Of a stretch of 42,878 bases of DNA, positions 33,041-41,381 are shown piece by piece. The stretch comes from Staphylococcus simulans (GTDB taxonomy: Bacteria; Bacillota; Bacilli; Staphylococcales; Staphylococcaceae): positions 1 to 42,878 of the forward strand of contig NZ_PZGG01000017.1 in NCBI RefSeq assembly GCF_003043455.1, written 5' to 3'. Under the pieces are notes generated by a model. It did not search any database and had not been told where the DNA came from. It saw only the letters and a list, made by a program, of their open reading frames with translations. How positions within the stretch are numbered: position 1 is the first letter of the stretch; every line of letters starts with the position of its first letter. Made by a program: the position numbers and the translations under genes.

Positions 33041-35623
33041 GTGCTTGAAAAAATCAGATATAAATTAACCAGACAATTTATGATACGTGACATTATTAAA
33101 GAACCAGGGACCATTATCTTTAAATGCAGTCACGAAAATTTCATCTATTTTAATACACGCAACTTCTCGATTACTTTAGACGGACAAGATATTGCGTTCG
33201 ACATCTTATCACACCAAAAAAACGAACTAACAGTCGCCATTAAAAGCGACTTTATTACACATGCTGAACCTGCACAAACGATAAAATTCTATTACGGTCA
33301 AAAAGCTTTATGGCTGACACGTGCACCAGAATTAAAACGTACATACTATATGGACCATGGTATTTTCGAACTGATTGTTAATCAATCTATTACGATCAAA
33401 CCTGTTAAAACAGGCTTCAAGTTTGTGAACGAAGCTTTACCTATTACGCTAACAAGCGCAGGTCCTGACACACTGGAAGTTTCTAGTATAACGCCGATAG
33501 ACAGTGTGTTTTTAATCAACGATCAAAATATGAAAGTGTTAGATCTTAGAGATAACAAGATCAACTACACCTATATTCAAGATCGTTTAAAAAAAGAGCA
33601 GTATAAAGTGCATGTGATACAAGGAACGACAATGTATCCAGCACAAATAGAAGCACCAGAAGTCGTGCACCATTACTTTATGGAATATGACTGGACAGGT
33701 GAACAACTCTCGATTGATCGTATGTATTATGAAGTAGATCAAATATACATGACACAGTTAATGAATACTGAAGACATTAACCTTTCTTTCCTTATCAAAG
33801 GCAGCTTTGATGAAACAGATAAAATCCGAGTCGGTTTAATTGATGTTGATTATGAAAACGCAGTTTACTTACCGACACAAGTGATGATGGGCAATAAAGT
33901 TACAGCTAAATTATCTTTAGACCATTTAGAAACAACGATTAAAAAGAAACTATTTATTGAGATTAATGACCATTGTTATTTACTCCAAGGTAAGACAAGA
34001 CCGTTTGATGCCTTACATCAAATCGATCATGAAATTTATCAACTTCAAATCCGCAATCGATATGGTTTAACAGTCACACACCGTAAACCCAAATTTAAAT
34101 TAGGGATTAACCAAGTGGCAGAAGAAAGTCTGAATATGTATTTCCAGCCACATCCGCTGTATCAACATTGTAGATATTATTTAACTTTTGAAGAACGTAT
34201 CTCAGGTAATCAATATCATTTACCGATTGCGAGAGGCGTTTATGATATCCCAATTGATTATGACCAATTGAATGCGATATTAACTGAAAATAAATCGATT
34301 ATTGATGTCTTTATTACGATTTATGATGAAGATACATTAATCAGAAAAGAAAAAATCAAATATCGTCAAGGTGTCTATAAAAAAGATGGTATCCATACCT
34401 TAAAAACAGTAGAAGAGAATGGCTTCACGACGTTCTTTATGTTGACGTTGACACCGTTCAAAAACATTAAATTTGAAACGTTTACGATGACAGAACGTCA
34501 ACTTCAAATTTTAAATGACCACAATCATAAAGATCCGAATATCTGGATGGTCGGGGAACGTACAGATACAGCACAAGAAAGCGGCATTCAGCTCTTTGAG
34601 TGGCTGTACCAACATGCTGATGCGGATGTTTATTATGTCATTGATGGCGACTCTAAAGACTATGAAAAAATCAAAGATATGGATAATGTCTTAGTCTTTG
34701 GTTCAGATGAACACTTACGTATCGCGCCACAAGCGAAAGTGGTCATGAGTACCCATGATATTGAAAATATTATGCCGTATAAAGCAGCACCACAATTCTT
34801 CGGTTATGATGAAACGATTAAAATCTTCTTACAACACGGAGTTCTCGGTAGAAAGAATGTTGAATATCATAAGAAATTCTATGATGATCCATTCGATTTA
34901 TTCAACGTCTCTAGTCACCATGAAAAATACGATATCGTAGTTGATGAAATGGGCTATGAACCTGAAGAAATCGCAGTGACTGGCTTAGCACGTTATGATA
35001 GATTGCCGTTGAAACCTAAACAACAAATGAAAAAAGTTTTAATTATGCCGACATGGCGTGATTGGTTGAACAGTAATGAAGCTTTTGAAAAAAGTGAATA
35101 TTTAAGACGCTATATCAGCTTTTTAAATAATCCTGAATTAAAAGCTTTAAGTGAACAGTACAATGTGGAAATCAACTTCTATCCGCATTATAGAGCCCAA
35201 CAATTCTTCCAAGATTACTTAAGTGAACATGAACTGAAACATGTGAACTTTATAGAGCTTGGGACAAAAACAGTTCAAGATTTATTGATTGAACATGATT
35301 TACTGATTACAGACTTCAGTACAGTCAGCACAGACTTTAACTATATGGATAAACCAGTTATTTTCTATCACTTTGATGTGAATAAGTTCTTTAGAAAAGG
35401 GATTCTAAGACCGATTAACGAAACCTTTATCGGTGATATTACGTATTCAGAAAATGAATTAATCAGTAAAATCACAGACAAAGTAAAATACAATGAACCG
35501 CAACAATATGACCGCAGCTTGATTTTCAACCATATCGATCATCAAAACTGTGCACGTATCTATCACAGTATTTGCGAGGAACTTAAAAAACAAAACGCTC
35601 AAAAAGCGAGTCATGTAAAATAA
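33041..35623 (+). CDS. TagB/TagF-family CDP-glycerol:glycerophosphotransferase-like protein
   Basis: An 860-residue protein. GTG 33041 follows AAGGAG by 11 bases and is the only good start. The C-terminal half (about 490-840) has the CDP-glycerol glycerophosphotransferase features: IFLQHGVLGRK (His-Gly near residue 600), LIMPTWRDW, and ITDFSTVSTDFNYMDKPVIF (about 757-776), the conserved phosphate and nucleotide loop. The N-terminal 480 residues have no domain I recognise and look like beta-rich repeats. These enzymes build or extend teichoic acid chains on the inner membrane face. No other tag/tar gene is near, so it may act on a variant wall polymer. Downstream is only a weak hairpin. Confidence 0.82.
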   Translation: MLEKIRYKLTRQFMIRDIIKEPGTIIFKCSHENFIYFNTRNFSITLDGQDIAFDILSHQKNELTVAIKSDFITHAEPAQTIKFYYGQKALWLTRAPELKRTYYMDHGIFELIVNQSITIKPVKTGFKFVNEALPITLTSAGPDTLEVSSITPIDSVFLINDQNMKVLDLRDNKINYTYIQDRLKKEQYKVHVIQGTTMYPAQIEAPEVVHHYFMEYDWTGEQLSIDRMYYEVDQIYMTQLMNTEDINLSFLIKGSFDETDKIRVGLIDVDYENAVYLPTQVMMGNKVTAKLSLDHLETTIKKKLFIEINDHCYLLQGKTRPFDALHQIDHEIYQLQIRNRYGLTVTHRKPKFKLGINQVAEESLNMYFQPHPLYQHCRYYLTFEERISGNQYHLPIARGVYDIPIDYDQLNAILTENKSIIDVFITIYDEDTLIRKEKIKYRQGVYKKDGIHTLKTVEENGFTTFFMLTLTPFKNIKFETFTMTERQLQILNDHNHKDPNIWMVGERTDTAQESGIQLFEWLYQHADADVYYVIDGDSKDYEKIKDMDNVLVFGSDEHLRIAPQAKVVMSTHDIENIMPYKAAPQFFGYDETIKIFLQHGVLGRKNVEYHKKFYDDPFDLFNVSSHHEKYDIVVDEMGYEPEEIAVTGLARYDRLPLKPKQQMKKVLIMPTWRDWLNSNEAFEKSEYLRRYISFLNNPELKALSEQYNVEINFYPHYRAQQFFQDYLSEHELKHVNFIELGTKTVQDLLIEHDLLITDFSTVSTDFNYMDKPVIFYHFDVNKFFRKGILRPINETFIGDITYSENELISKITDKVKYNEPQQYDRSLIFNHIDHQNCARIYHSICEELKKQNAQKASHVK

Positions 35624-35638
35624 TCATAAACTAAACCA

Positions 35639-35669
35639 CAGCCTGTATTGTATGTAGCAATACGGGCTG
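35639..35669 (+). terminator. Weak terminator-like hairpin
   Basis: CAGCCTGTATTG (35639-35650) pairs with CAATACGGGCTG (35658-35669), 12 bp with one G-U pair, but ATTGTATTG follows instead of a T-tract. It may stop only part of the transcription or protect the 3' end. Confidence 0.45.
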
Positions 35670-35780
35670 ATTGTATTGAATTGAACTCTACAAACGAAAT
35701 CAGAGATGATATGATGAAAGAGATAAAAAGGTGGCACATTTGCGTAAGCGAGTCTGTCAACGTAAGGGGAATAAGCACTC

Positions 35781-36776
35781 ATGAAGAAAGTTTCAATTAA
35801 AGATGTCGCAAAAGAAGCAGGTGTATCCTTAACCACGGTTTCACATATTTTAAATCATAAACAAGAACGCTTTTCACAAGCAACGATTGATAAAGTGTTA
35901 ACAGCCAAAGATAAATTAGGTTATATTCCAAATAAAAATGCCCAACAATTAAGAGGGCATACGATTAAGTTAATCGGAGTCTTAGTACCCAGTTTAACGA
36001 ATCCTTTCTTCTCGGCGATTATGCAGAGTATGGAACAACATAAGCCAGATTATGTGGATTTATTCTTCTTAAGTACTTCGGGTAATCATTTAGAACACAA
36101 CATCAAACATTTAGTTGAAAGAGGGATGGATGGTTTAGTCATTGCGCGATTAATCGATCAACCTGAAAGTATGAATAATTATTTAGAGAGACACAATGTT
36201 CCTTATGTCGTGTTAGACCAAAGTGAAGATAACGGATATACCGATATCATCCGAACAGATGAACAAACAGGCGGTGCTTTAGCGGCAGCACACCTCATCG
36301 ATTTAAATCATCAACATATCGCTATTGTGCAACCGTATGAAATGATGTCGAATATGCAGGCACGGGTAAAAGGATTTGAAGATTATTGCGAGTCTCATGG
36401 TGTTCAAACACCGTTGAAAATAGAAACAGAGCTGTCACCTTCAGGCGGTAAACATATCGTTGATCAAATTATTGACAGTCAAGTGACTGCGGTCTTTGCG
36501 ATTAATGACGAAATGGCAATCGGAATCATACGTGGTCTAAAAGAACACGGTAAAACTGTACCTGAAGAGGTTTCAGTTGTAGGTTATGACAATATCAGTT
36601 TCTCACAATATATGACACCGGCATTAACGACAGTAGCTCAACCCATTGCGTTAATCGGTGAAACAGCACTGAGATTAATCGTGAAGAAGATTACGGATAC
36701 TGATCAAGGTGTTGAACGTATTGAATTGCCGAATGAACTGGTAGTTAGAGAAACAACACAACAATTAAATCAATGA
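35781..36776 (+). CDS. rbsR: LacI-family ribose operon repressor
   Basis: A 331-residue regulator. The N-terminal helix-turn-helix is SIKDVAKEAGVSLTTVSHILN, followed by the hinge helix region (NKNAQQLRG). The rest is a periplasmic-binding-protein-like sensor (GVLVPSLTNPFFSAIMQS, VVLDQ, VGYDNISFSQYMTPALTTV). AAGGGGA is about 10 bases before ATG 35781. It stands directly in front of rbsU-rbsD-rbsK with its own terminator, so it is RbsR. It should bind the palindrome at 36898-36913 when ribose is absent. Confidence 0.87.
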   Translation: MKKVSIKDVAKEAGVSLTTVSHILNHKQERFSQATIDKVLTAKDKLGYIPNKNAQQLRGHTIKLIGVLVPSLTNPFFSAIMQSMEQHKPDYVDLFFLSTSGNHLEHNIKHLVERGMDGLVIARLIDQPESMNNYLERHNVPYVVLDQSEDNGYTDIIRTDEQTGGALAAAHLIDLNHQHIAIVQPYEMMSNMQARVKGFEDYCESHGVQTPLKIETELSPSGGKHIVDQIIDSQVTAVFAINDEMAIGIIRGLKEHGKTVPEEVSVVGYDNISFSQYMTPALTTVAQPIALIGETALRLIVKKITDTDQGVERIELPNELVVRETTQQLNQ

Positions 36777-36793
36777 GGATTAATCAAAGCGGG

Positions 36794-36827
36794 ACACTTA
36801 TTTTTTGATAAGTGTACTCGTTTTTTT
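36794..36827 (+). terminator. Terminator of rbsR
   Basis: ACACTTAT (36794-36801) and ATAAGTGT (36808-36815) form a stem with a 6-base loop; TTTTTTT lies at 36821-36827. Confidence 0.75.
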
Positions 36828-36851
36828 ATATGTCTAAAATCTTAAATCTTT

Positions 36852-36889
36852 ATGAAAACGTATACAAACAAAATAAAAAGTGCTAGTAT
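36852..36889 (+). promoter_or_regulatory. rbsUDK promoter with overlapping cre box
   Basis: TATACA (36861-36866) and TAGTAT (36884-36889, preceded by TGC) are 17 bases apart. ATGAAAACGTATACA at 36852-36866 fits the cre pattern WTGNAANCGNWNNCW fully and covers the -35. Confidence 0.6.
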
Positions 36890-36897
36890 GTGAGTAA

Positions 36898-36913
36898 AGT
36901 AAAACGTTTTACT
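36898..36913 (+). promoter_or_regulatory. Likely RbsR operator
   Basis: AGTAAAACGTTTTACT is a perfect 16-bp palindrome with a central CG, the usual LacI-family form, placed at the expected transcription start of rbsUDK. Confidence 0.75.
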
Positions 36914-36946
36914 AAATCCATATAGAAAAAAATAGAGGTGTTATTC

Positions 36947-37828
36947 ATGAATCTAGTCGCTTTACTGATTGGTTTAGGTCCATTGCTTGGTTGGGGTTTA
37001 TTCCCGACGATTGCGTCGAAGTTCGGAGGTAAACCGGTCCATCAAATTATCGGAACAACCGTAGGGACCTTAATCTTTGCGTTAGTCTTTGCGGGAGTGA
37101 CCGCTCAACACTTCCCGACAGGCATGAACTTAATGTTTGCGTTACTTTCTGGAGCAGGTTGGTGCTTCGGTCAAATTTTAACGTTCAAAGCCTTTGAACT
37201 TATCGGTTCTTCAAGAGCAATGCCAGTCACAACAGCTTTCCAATTGCTGGGTGCTTCATTATGGGGCGTCTTTGCGTTAGGGAACTGGCCAGGCCTTGGT
37301 AATAAAATTATCGGCTTTGTGGCGTTAATTGTGATTTTAATCGGTGCACGTATGACAGTATGGAGTGAACATCCAGAGGAACAAAACAGCGGCAACTTAA
37401 AGAAAGCAGTGGTTATCTTACTGATTGGTGAAATTGGTTATTGGTTATATTCAGCTGCACCACAAGCGACAGATATCGGAGGGAAAGCAGCCTTCTTACC
37501 TCAAGCTATGGGTATGGTTCTTGTCGCAGTTATCTATGGTTTAACAATGATGAAGAAAGATAATCCATTTAAAAATAAGATTACGTGGCTTCAAATCATT
37601 TCAGGTTTCTTCTTCGCATTTGCGGCTTTAACTTACTTAATTTCAGCACAGCCAGATATGAATGGTCTTGCGACAGGCTTTATCCTATCTCAAACGTCAG
37701 TGGTTCTTGCGACATTAACAGGTATTTATTTCTTAAATCAGCGTAAGACGAAGAAAGAAATGTTGATTACGGTAGTTGGTTTAGTGTTAATTTTAGCTGC
37801 CGCAACAGTCACAGTCTTTATTAAATAA
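36947..37828 (+). CDS. rbsU: Ribose uptake protein RbsU (GRP/GlcU-type transporter)
   Basis: A 293-residue membrane protein. ATG 36947 follows AGAGGTG by 6 bases; GTG 36938 overlaps that site. About ten hydrophobic segments are visible, starting [20 protein letters not shown], with [16 protein letters not shown] after the first segment and [15 protein letters not shown] later, as in GlcU/RbsU sugar uptake proteins. It is followed 17 bases later by rbsD. In staphylococci RbsU replaces the ABC transporter used by many bacteria for ribose. Confidence 0.87.
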   Translation: MNLVALLIGLGPLLGWGLFPTIASKFGGKPVHQIIGTTVGTLIFALVFAGVTAQHFPTGMNLMFALLSGAGWCFGQILTFKAFELIGSSRAMPVTTAFQLLGASLWGVFALGNWPGLGNKIIGFVALIVILIGARMTVWSEHPEEQNSGNLKKAVVILLIGEIGYWLYSAAPQATDIGGKAAFLPQAMGMVLVAVIYGLTMMKKDNPFKNKITWLQIISGFFFAFAALTYLISAQPDMNGLATGFILSQTSVVLATLTGIYFLNQRKTKKEMLITVVGLVLILAAATVTVFIK

Positions 37829-37845
37829 TTTTGGAGGGAATAGAA

Positions 37846-38250
37846 ATGAAGAAAACCCCTGTATTAAATAGTCATGTTTCACAAGCCATTGCGACAATCG
37901 GTCATTTTGATTTATTAACCATTAATGATGCGGGTATGCCGATTCCAAATGACGCACGTAGAATTGATTTGGCAGTCACAAAAGAGTTGCCACGCTTTAT
38001 TGATGTGCTAGAAACGGTCTTAACAGAAATGAAGATTCAAAAAATCTATTTAGCTGAAGAAATTAAAACACATAATTCAACACAGCTGAAACAAATCAAA
38101 GCGTTATTAGAGGATGATGTAGAGATTGCATTTATTCCACATACAGAAATGAAAGACTACTTAAGTCATCCATTAAACAAAGGCAATATACGTACAGGTG
38201 AAATCACACCATTTTCAAATATTATTTTAGAATCTAATGTGACATTTTAA
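37846..38250 (+). CDS. rbsD: D-ribose pyranase
   Basis: A 134-residue protein. ATG 37846 follows GGAGGG by 7 bases. N-terminal features [20 protein letters not shown] (with the catalytic His) and [17 protein letters not shown] are those of RbsD, and [12 protein letters not shown] and [11 protein letters not shown] close the protein. RbsD converts the pyranose form of ribose to the furanose form that the kinase accepts. It forms an operon with rbsU and rbsK. Confidence 0.92.
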   Translation: MKKTPVLNSHVSQAIATIGHFDLLTINDAGMPIPNDARRIDLAVTKELPRFIDVLETVLTEMKIQKIYLAEEIKTHNSTQLKQIKALLEDDVEIAFIPHTEMKDYLSHPLNKGNIRTGEITPFSNIILESNVTF

Positions 38251-38267
38251 GCGAGGAGAGATAAAGT

Positions 38268-39179
38268 ATGACGAATAAAGTAGTAATTTTAGGTTCAACA
38301 AATGTGGATCAATTCTTAACTGTTGAACGTTATGCGAAACCTGGTGAAACCTTGCATGTCAAAGAGGGACAAAAGAAATACGGCGGCGGTAAAGGTGCGA
38401 ACCAAGCGATTGCGACAGCACGTATGAACGCAGATACGACGTTTATTTCAAAAGTCGGTAAAGATGGTTTAGCAGACTTTATGTTTGAAGGTTTCAAAGA
38501 AGCAGGGATGAATACGGATTATATTACAGAATCAGAAACCGCAGATACGGGCCAAGCATTTATTACAGTAGATAAAGACGGCAGCAATACTATCTATGTC
38601 TATGGCGGCGCAAATATGGATATCACACCTGAAGATGTGGCGCAAGCTGAAGCGGTAATTAAAGAAGCGGATTATGTAGTAGCACAATTAGAAGTACCTG
38701 TACCTGCGATTATCCGTGCGTTTGAAATTGCGCGTAAGCATGGTATTACAACGATTTTAAATCCAGCACCAGCGAGCGAATTGCCTGAAGAATTGTTAGG
38801 ACTTATCGATGTGATTATTCCGAATGAGTTTGAAGCGGAAATTTTATCTGGTATTCCAGTGACAGATGAAAAATCAATGGCGCAAAACGCAGACTATTTC
38901 TTAAGTTTAGGCATCAAAGTCGTATTAATTACTATCGGTGCACAAGGAACGTATTACGCAGTCAAAGGCAATTCTGGCTTAGTCAAAGCGTATAAAGTTG
39001 ATGTGGTCGACACAACAGCAGCTGGAGACACTTTTATCGGCGCATTTGTCAGTGCGTTTGACGTGAAACAAATGAACTTAGAAACTGCGATTGATTTTGC
39101 GAATAAAGCAGCATCTTATACGGTTCAAAAAGCAGGGGCGCAAATCTCTATTCCATTCGCAAAAGACATTGAATACTAA
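38268..39179 (+). CDS. rbsK: Ribokinase
   Basis: A 303-residue PfkB-family kinase. GGGKGANQA near residue 42 is the substrate loop. DTTAAGDTFIGAF near residue 249 holds the anion hole and catalytic Asp. NVDQF near the N-terminus contacts ribose. It phosphorylates ribose to ribose 5-phosphate with ATP. GAGGAG lies upstream of ATG 38268, and the 17-base gap to rbsD shows co-transcription. Confidence 0.93.
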   Translation: MTNKVVILGSTNVDQFLTVERYAKPGETLHVKEGQKKYGGGKGANQAIATARMNADTTFISKVGKDGLADFMFEGFKEAGMNTDYITESETADTGQAFITVDKDGSNTIYVYGGANMDITPEDVAQAEAVIKEADYVVAQLEVPVPAIIRAFEIARKHGITTILNPAPASELPEELLGLIDVIIPNEFEAEILSGIPVTDEKSMAQNADYFLSLGIKVVLITIGAQGTYYAVKGNSGLVKAYKVDVVDTTAAGDTFIGAFVSAFDVKQMNLETAIDFANKAASYTVQKAGAQISIPFAKDIEY

Positions 39180-39188
39180 ACGAACTTC

Positions 39189-39225
39189 AAAAGCCTATCC
39201 CATATATGCGCGGATAGGCTTTTTT
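39189..39225 (+). terminator. Terminator of the rbsUDK operon
   Basis: AAAAGCCTATCC (39189-39200) pairs with GGATAGGCTTTT (from 39212), and TTTTTT follows. Confidence 0.9.
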
Positions 39226-39417
39226 ATTGTTTGAGATTAATTTTATGCATGATAAGGGAGATGTAAATGATTAAGAATATGATAAATCATATGAAACACT
39301 GGCAGAGGTGTCACACTCTTTAGTTAATGGAGTTAATAAATAATATTTGCGGTAGATATCCGATTGTGAGAAAATTAAATAGATAAACTATACTAATTAT
39401 ATAATGGAGAACAACTT

Positions 39418-40251
39418 ATGGAAAATCAATTTACACAACATTATAAGGGAAGTTGGCTTAAGTTTTCACTCTTATCCATCTTGATGATGCTGGGTGGCGG
39501 GTTGTTTGCGGGGCCGTTTTACTTAATGGCCAGAAACCATCCCCTTCAAGAAGTCATTTTACTTCCTGTCCCATTTATATTTTCAATATTAATTCTCTTT
39601 TGGTATGTACATAACAGAGAACACCTTCCGTTAAGTTCAGTCGGTATTTATCGCGCCTACGCTTTTAGAAAGCTAGGCATCGGTGGTTTGTTCGGCTTTA
39701 TTGTGTTCTCTGTAGTGGTTTTAATTTTAGTACTATTCGGCAATATCTCAATTGTCGGTAATACGCTGAATCAAACGGTGTTATTGGGTATCGGTTTAGC
39801 TTTTATTGGGTTTTGTATTCAAGCAAGCGCAGAAGAACTTTTGATGCGCGGGTATCTCCAAACACGTTTAACACAGCGATATGGTGATCGTTTTGCGATT
39901 GTGTGTTCAGCAGTGGTCTTCACCTTACTACATGGGATGACCCCTAATATCTCAATTGTCGGTGTGACGAATATCTTCTTAGTCGGTATCATCTTTTCTT
40001 TAATCTATAGAATTGATGGGACAATTTGGACAGTTGCGGGTTTCCATATTATATGGAACTTCGTACAAGGCTGTATTTATGGGATTAATGTCAGCGGGAA
40101 TGAACTGAATTTCAGTTTCTTTAAAACAAAGTATCATACAGATAACTTGTTGACAGGCGGTACGATGGGTATCGAAGGCAGTATTATTTTAACAGTATTG
40201 TTTATCGTGCTGATTATTAATTTGGCGAAGCGGCTCAAAGTAAACTTTTAA
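39418..40251 (+). CDS. CPBP-family intramembrane glutamic endopeptidase
   Basis: A 277-residue membrane protein with eight or so hydrophobic segments. The active-site motifs of the CAAX/Abi (CPBP) family are present in order: EELLMRGYLQTRL (EExxxR), FTLLHGMT (His), and FHIIWNFVQG (HxxxN). GGAGA is 7 bases before ATG 39418. In Gram-positives relatives take part in bacteriocin self-immunity, protein secretion (SpdC) or surface protein display. No bacteriocin genes are next to it. It is a single gene between two terminators. Confidence 0.85.
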   Translation: MENQFTQHYKGSWLKFSLLSILMMLGGGLFAGPFYLMARNHPLQEVILLPVPFIFSILILFWYVHNREHLPLSSVGIYRAYAFRKLGIGGLFGFIVFSVVVLILVLFGNISIVGNTLNQTVLLGIGLAFIGFCIQASAEELLMRGYLQTRLTQRYGDRFAIVCSAVVFTLLHGMTPNISIVGVTNIFLVGIIFSLIYRIDGTIWTVAGFHIIWNFVQGCIYGINVSGNELNFSFFKTKYHTDNLLTGGTMGIEGSIILTVLFIVLIINLAKRLKVNF

Positions 40252-40279
40252 CTTAATACAAATGAAATTAGTCTATTTC

Positions 40280-40323
40280 ATCCTCTTTCATGAGTGTCTC
40301 TCATTTATGAAAGAGGATTTTTT
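40280..40323 (+). terminator. Terminator of the CPBP protease gene
   Basis: ATCCTCTTTCAT (40280-40291) and ATGAAAGAGGAT (40307-40318) form a perfect 12-bp stem followed by TTTTT. Confidence 0.9.
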
Positions 40324-40468
40324 AATATTTATTTTTAAAAGAAATCCTTTAGTGACAAGGATTGAAAGCGTATGAATCAGATCAAAAAATTATAGCTTTA
40401 CAAATTTCAAAACACTGCTGTAGGTTGTCTTTTTTATTGTACTAATATCTGAAGATTGTGAATTCACA

Positions 40469-40496
40469 TTGACAATTCCGATGGTCTTACTATAAT
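40469..40496 (+). promoter_or_regulatory. Consensus sigma-A promoter of the amidotransferase-like gene
   Basis: TTGACA (40469-40474) and TATAAT (40491-40496), both perfect, with 16-base spacing, about 30 bases before the start. It suggests strong constitutive expression. Confidence 0.85.
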
Positions 40497-40527
40497 TAAA
40501 GTTATTCAACAACAGGAGGCAAACATC

Positions 40528-41250
40528 ATGAAAACGATAGGTATTTCCGCAAATATATTAACGGATCAAGCAGGGATGTTTCCAGGCTATAAGCGTTGTT
40601 ATGTCAATCAGGATTATATCCGCTCGATTGTGAAGCAAGGTGCTGTGCCGATGGTCATTCCTATGACAGATAATGATGACATTATAGAAGCACAAATCAG
40701 ACAAGTAGATGCTTTACTCTTAAGCGGGGGACAAGATGTCAGTCCACAGCTATACAATGAGGACCCACAAGACAAATTGGGTGAAACGTTACTTGCGAGA
40801 GATGTGTTTGATTTTAAATTGATAGAGAAAGCGAAAGAACGCTTTATACCGATTCTAGGGATTTGTCGTGGTGCCCAAGTATTAAATGTCTTTCATGGCG
40901 GTTCTTTATTCCAAGATACGTCTTATCGCCAAATACAGTCACTCAGACATTGGCAACCGACAAATCCAACCGAGAAGACACATGAAATCAGAGTCTTTCC
41001 GAACACGCGTCTAAGTGCGTTATTTCCTGAAGGTCGATTCTATGTGAACTCTTTCCATCACCAAGTCGTTAATCAACTCGCAGAAGGTTTCAGAGTCATG
41101 GCGCAATCTAATGATGGGGTGATTGAAGCCTTTGAATCAGAATCATATCCATACATGGTCGGTATTCAATGGCACCCTGAAATGTTGTGGCATGAAAGCA
41201 GTATGGATGCATTATTTAAAGATTTTGTGGATCAAATTGAAAGAAGATGA
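40528..41250 (+). CDS. Class I glutamine amidotransferase-like hydrolase (PuuD group)
   Basis: A 240-residue protein. The nucleophile C113 is in LGICRGAQVLN, the His-x-Glu pair is in GIQWHPEML, and LLSGGQDVSPQLY is the oxyanion-side loop typical of gamma-glutamyl-gamma-aminobutyrate hydrolases (PuuD, peptidase C26). AGGAGG is 9 bases before ATG 40528. Probable action is hydrolysis of gamma-glutamyl amides. No putrescine genes are nearby, so substrate is open. A consensus promoter precedes it and a strong terminator follows. Confidence 0.85.
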   Translation: MKTIGISANILTDQAGMFPGYKRCYVNQDYIRSIVKQGAVPMVIPMTDNDDIIEAQIRQVDALLLSGGQDVSPQLYNEDPQDKLGETLLARDVFDFKLIEKAKERFIPILGICRGAQVLNVFHGGSLFQDTSYRQIQSLRHWQPTNPTEKTHEIRVFPNTRLSALFPEGRFYVNSFHHQVVNQLAEGFRVMAQSNDGVIEAFESESYPYMVGIQWHPEMLWHESSMDALFKDFVDQIERR

Positions 41251-41251
41251 C

Positions 41252-41294
41252 AAAAATACTACCTTTTCTAGAAAAATCGGAAGGTAGTATTTTT
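41252..41294. terminator. Terminator of the amidotransferase-like gene
   Basis: AAAAATACTACCTT (41252-41265) pairs with AAGGTAGTATTTTT (41281-41294), 14 bp perfect, with T-run on both strands. The loop holds TTCTAGAA. Confidence 0.9.
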
Positions 41295-41381
41295 GTTTCT
41301 TTTAAATAGAGTATATTTTTATCTTTTAGAGTTGGTTATCAGTTATACTGAATTAAATATTTACAAAAGGAGGTTTGAATC

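Noticed and set aside
39254-39323. 18-codon frame starting at ATG 39267 behind AAGGGAG
   Set aside because: Too short and without hydrophobic or other recognisable character; no promoter or antisense partner was seen. It may be a decayed gene end.
40363-40378. GATTGAAAGCGTATGA as a cre box
   Set aside because: The conserved C near the end of the cre consensus is missing, and it lies about 95 bases upstream of a consensus promoter with no carbohydrate gene.
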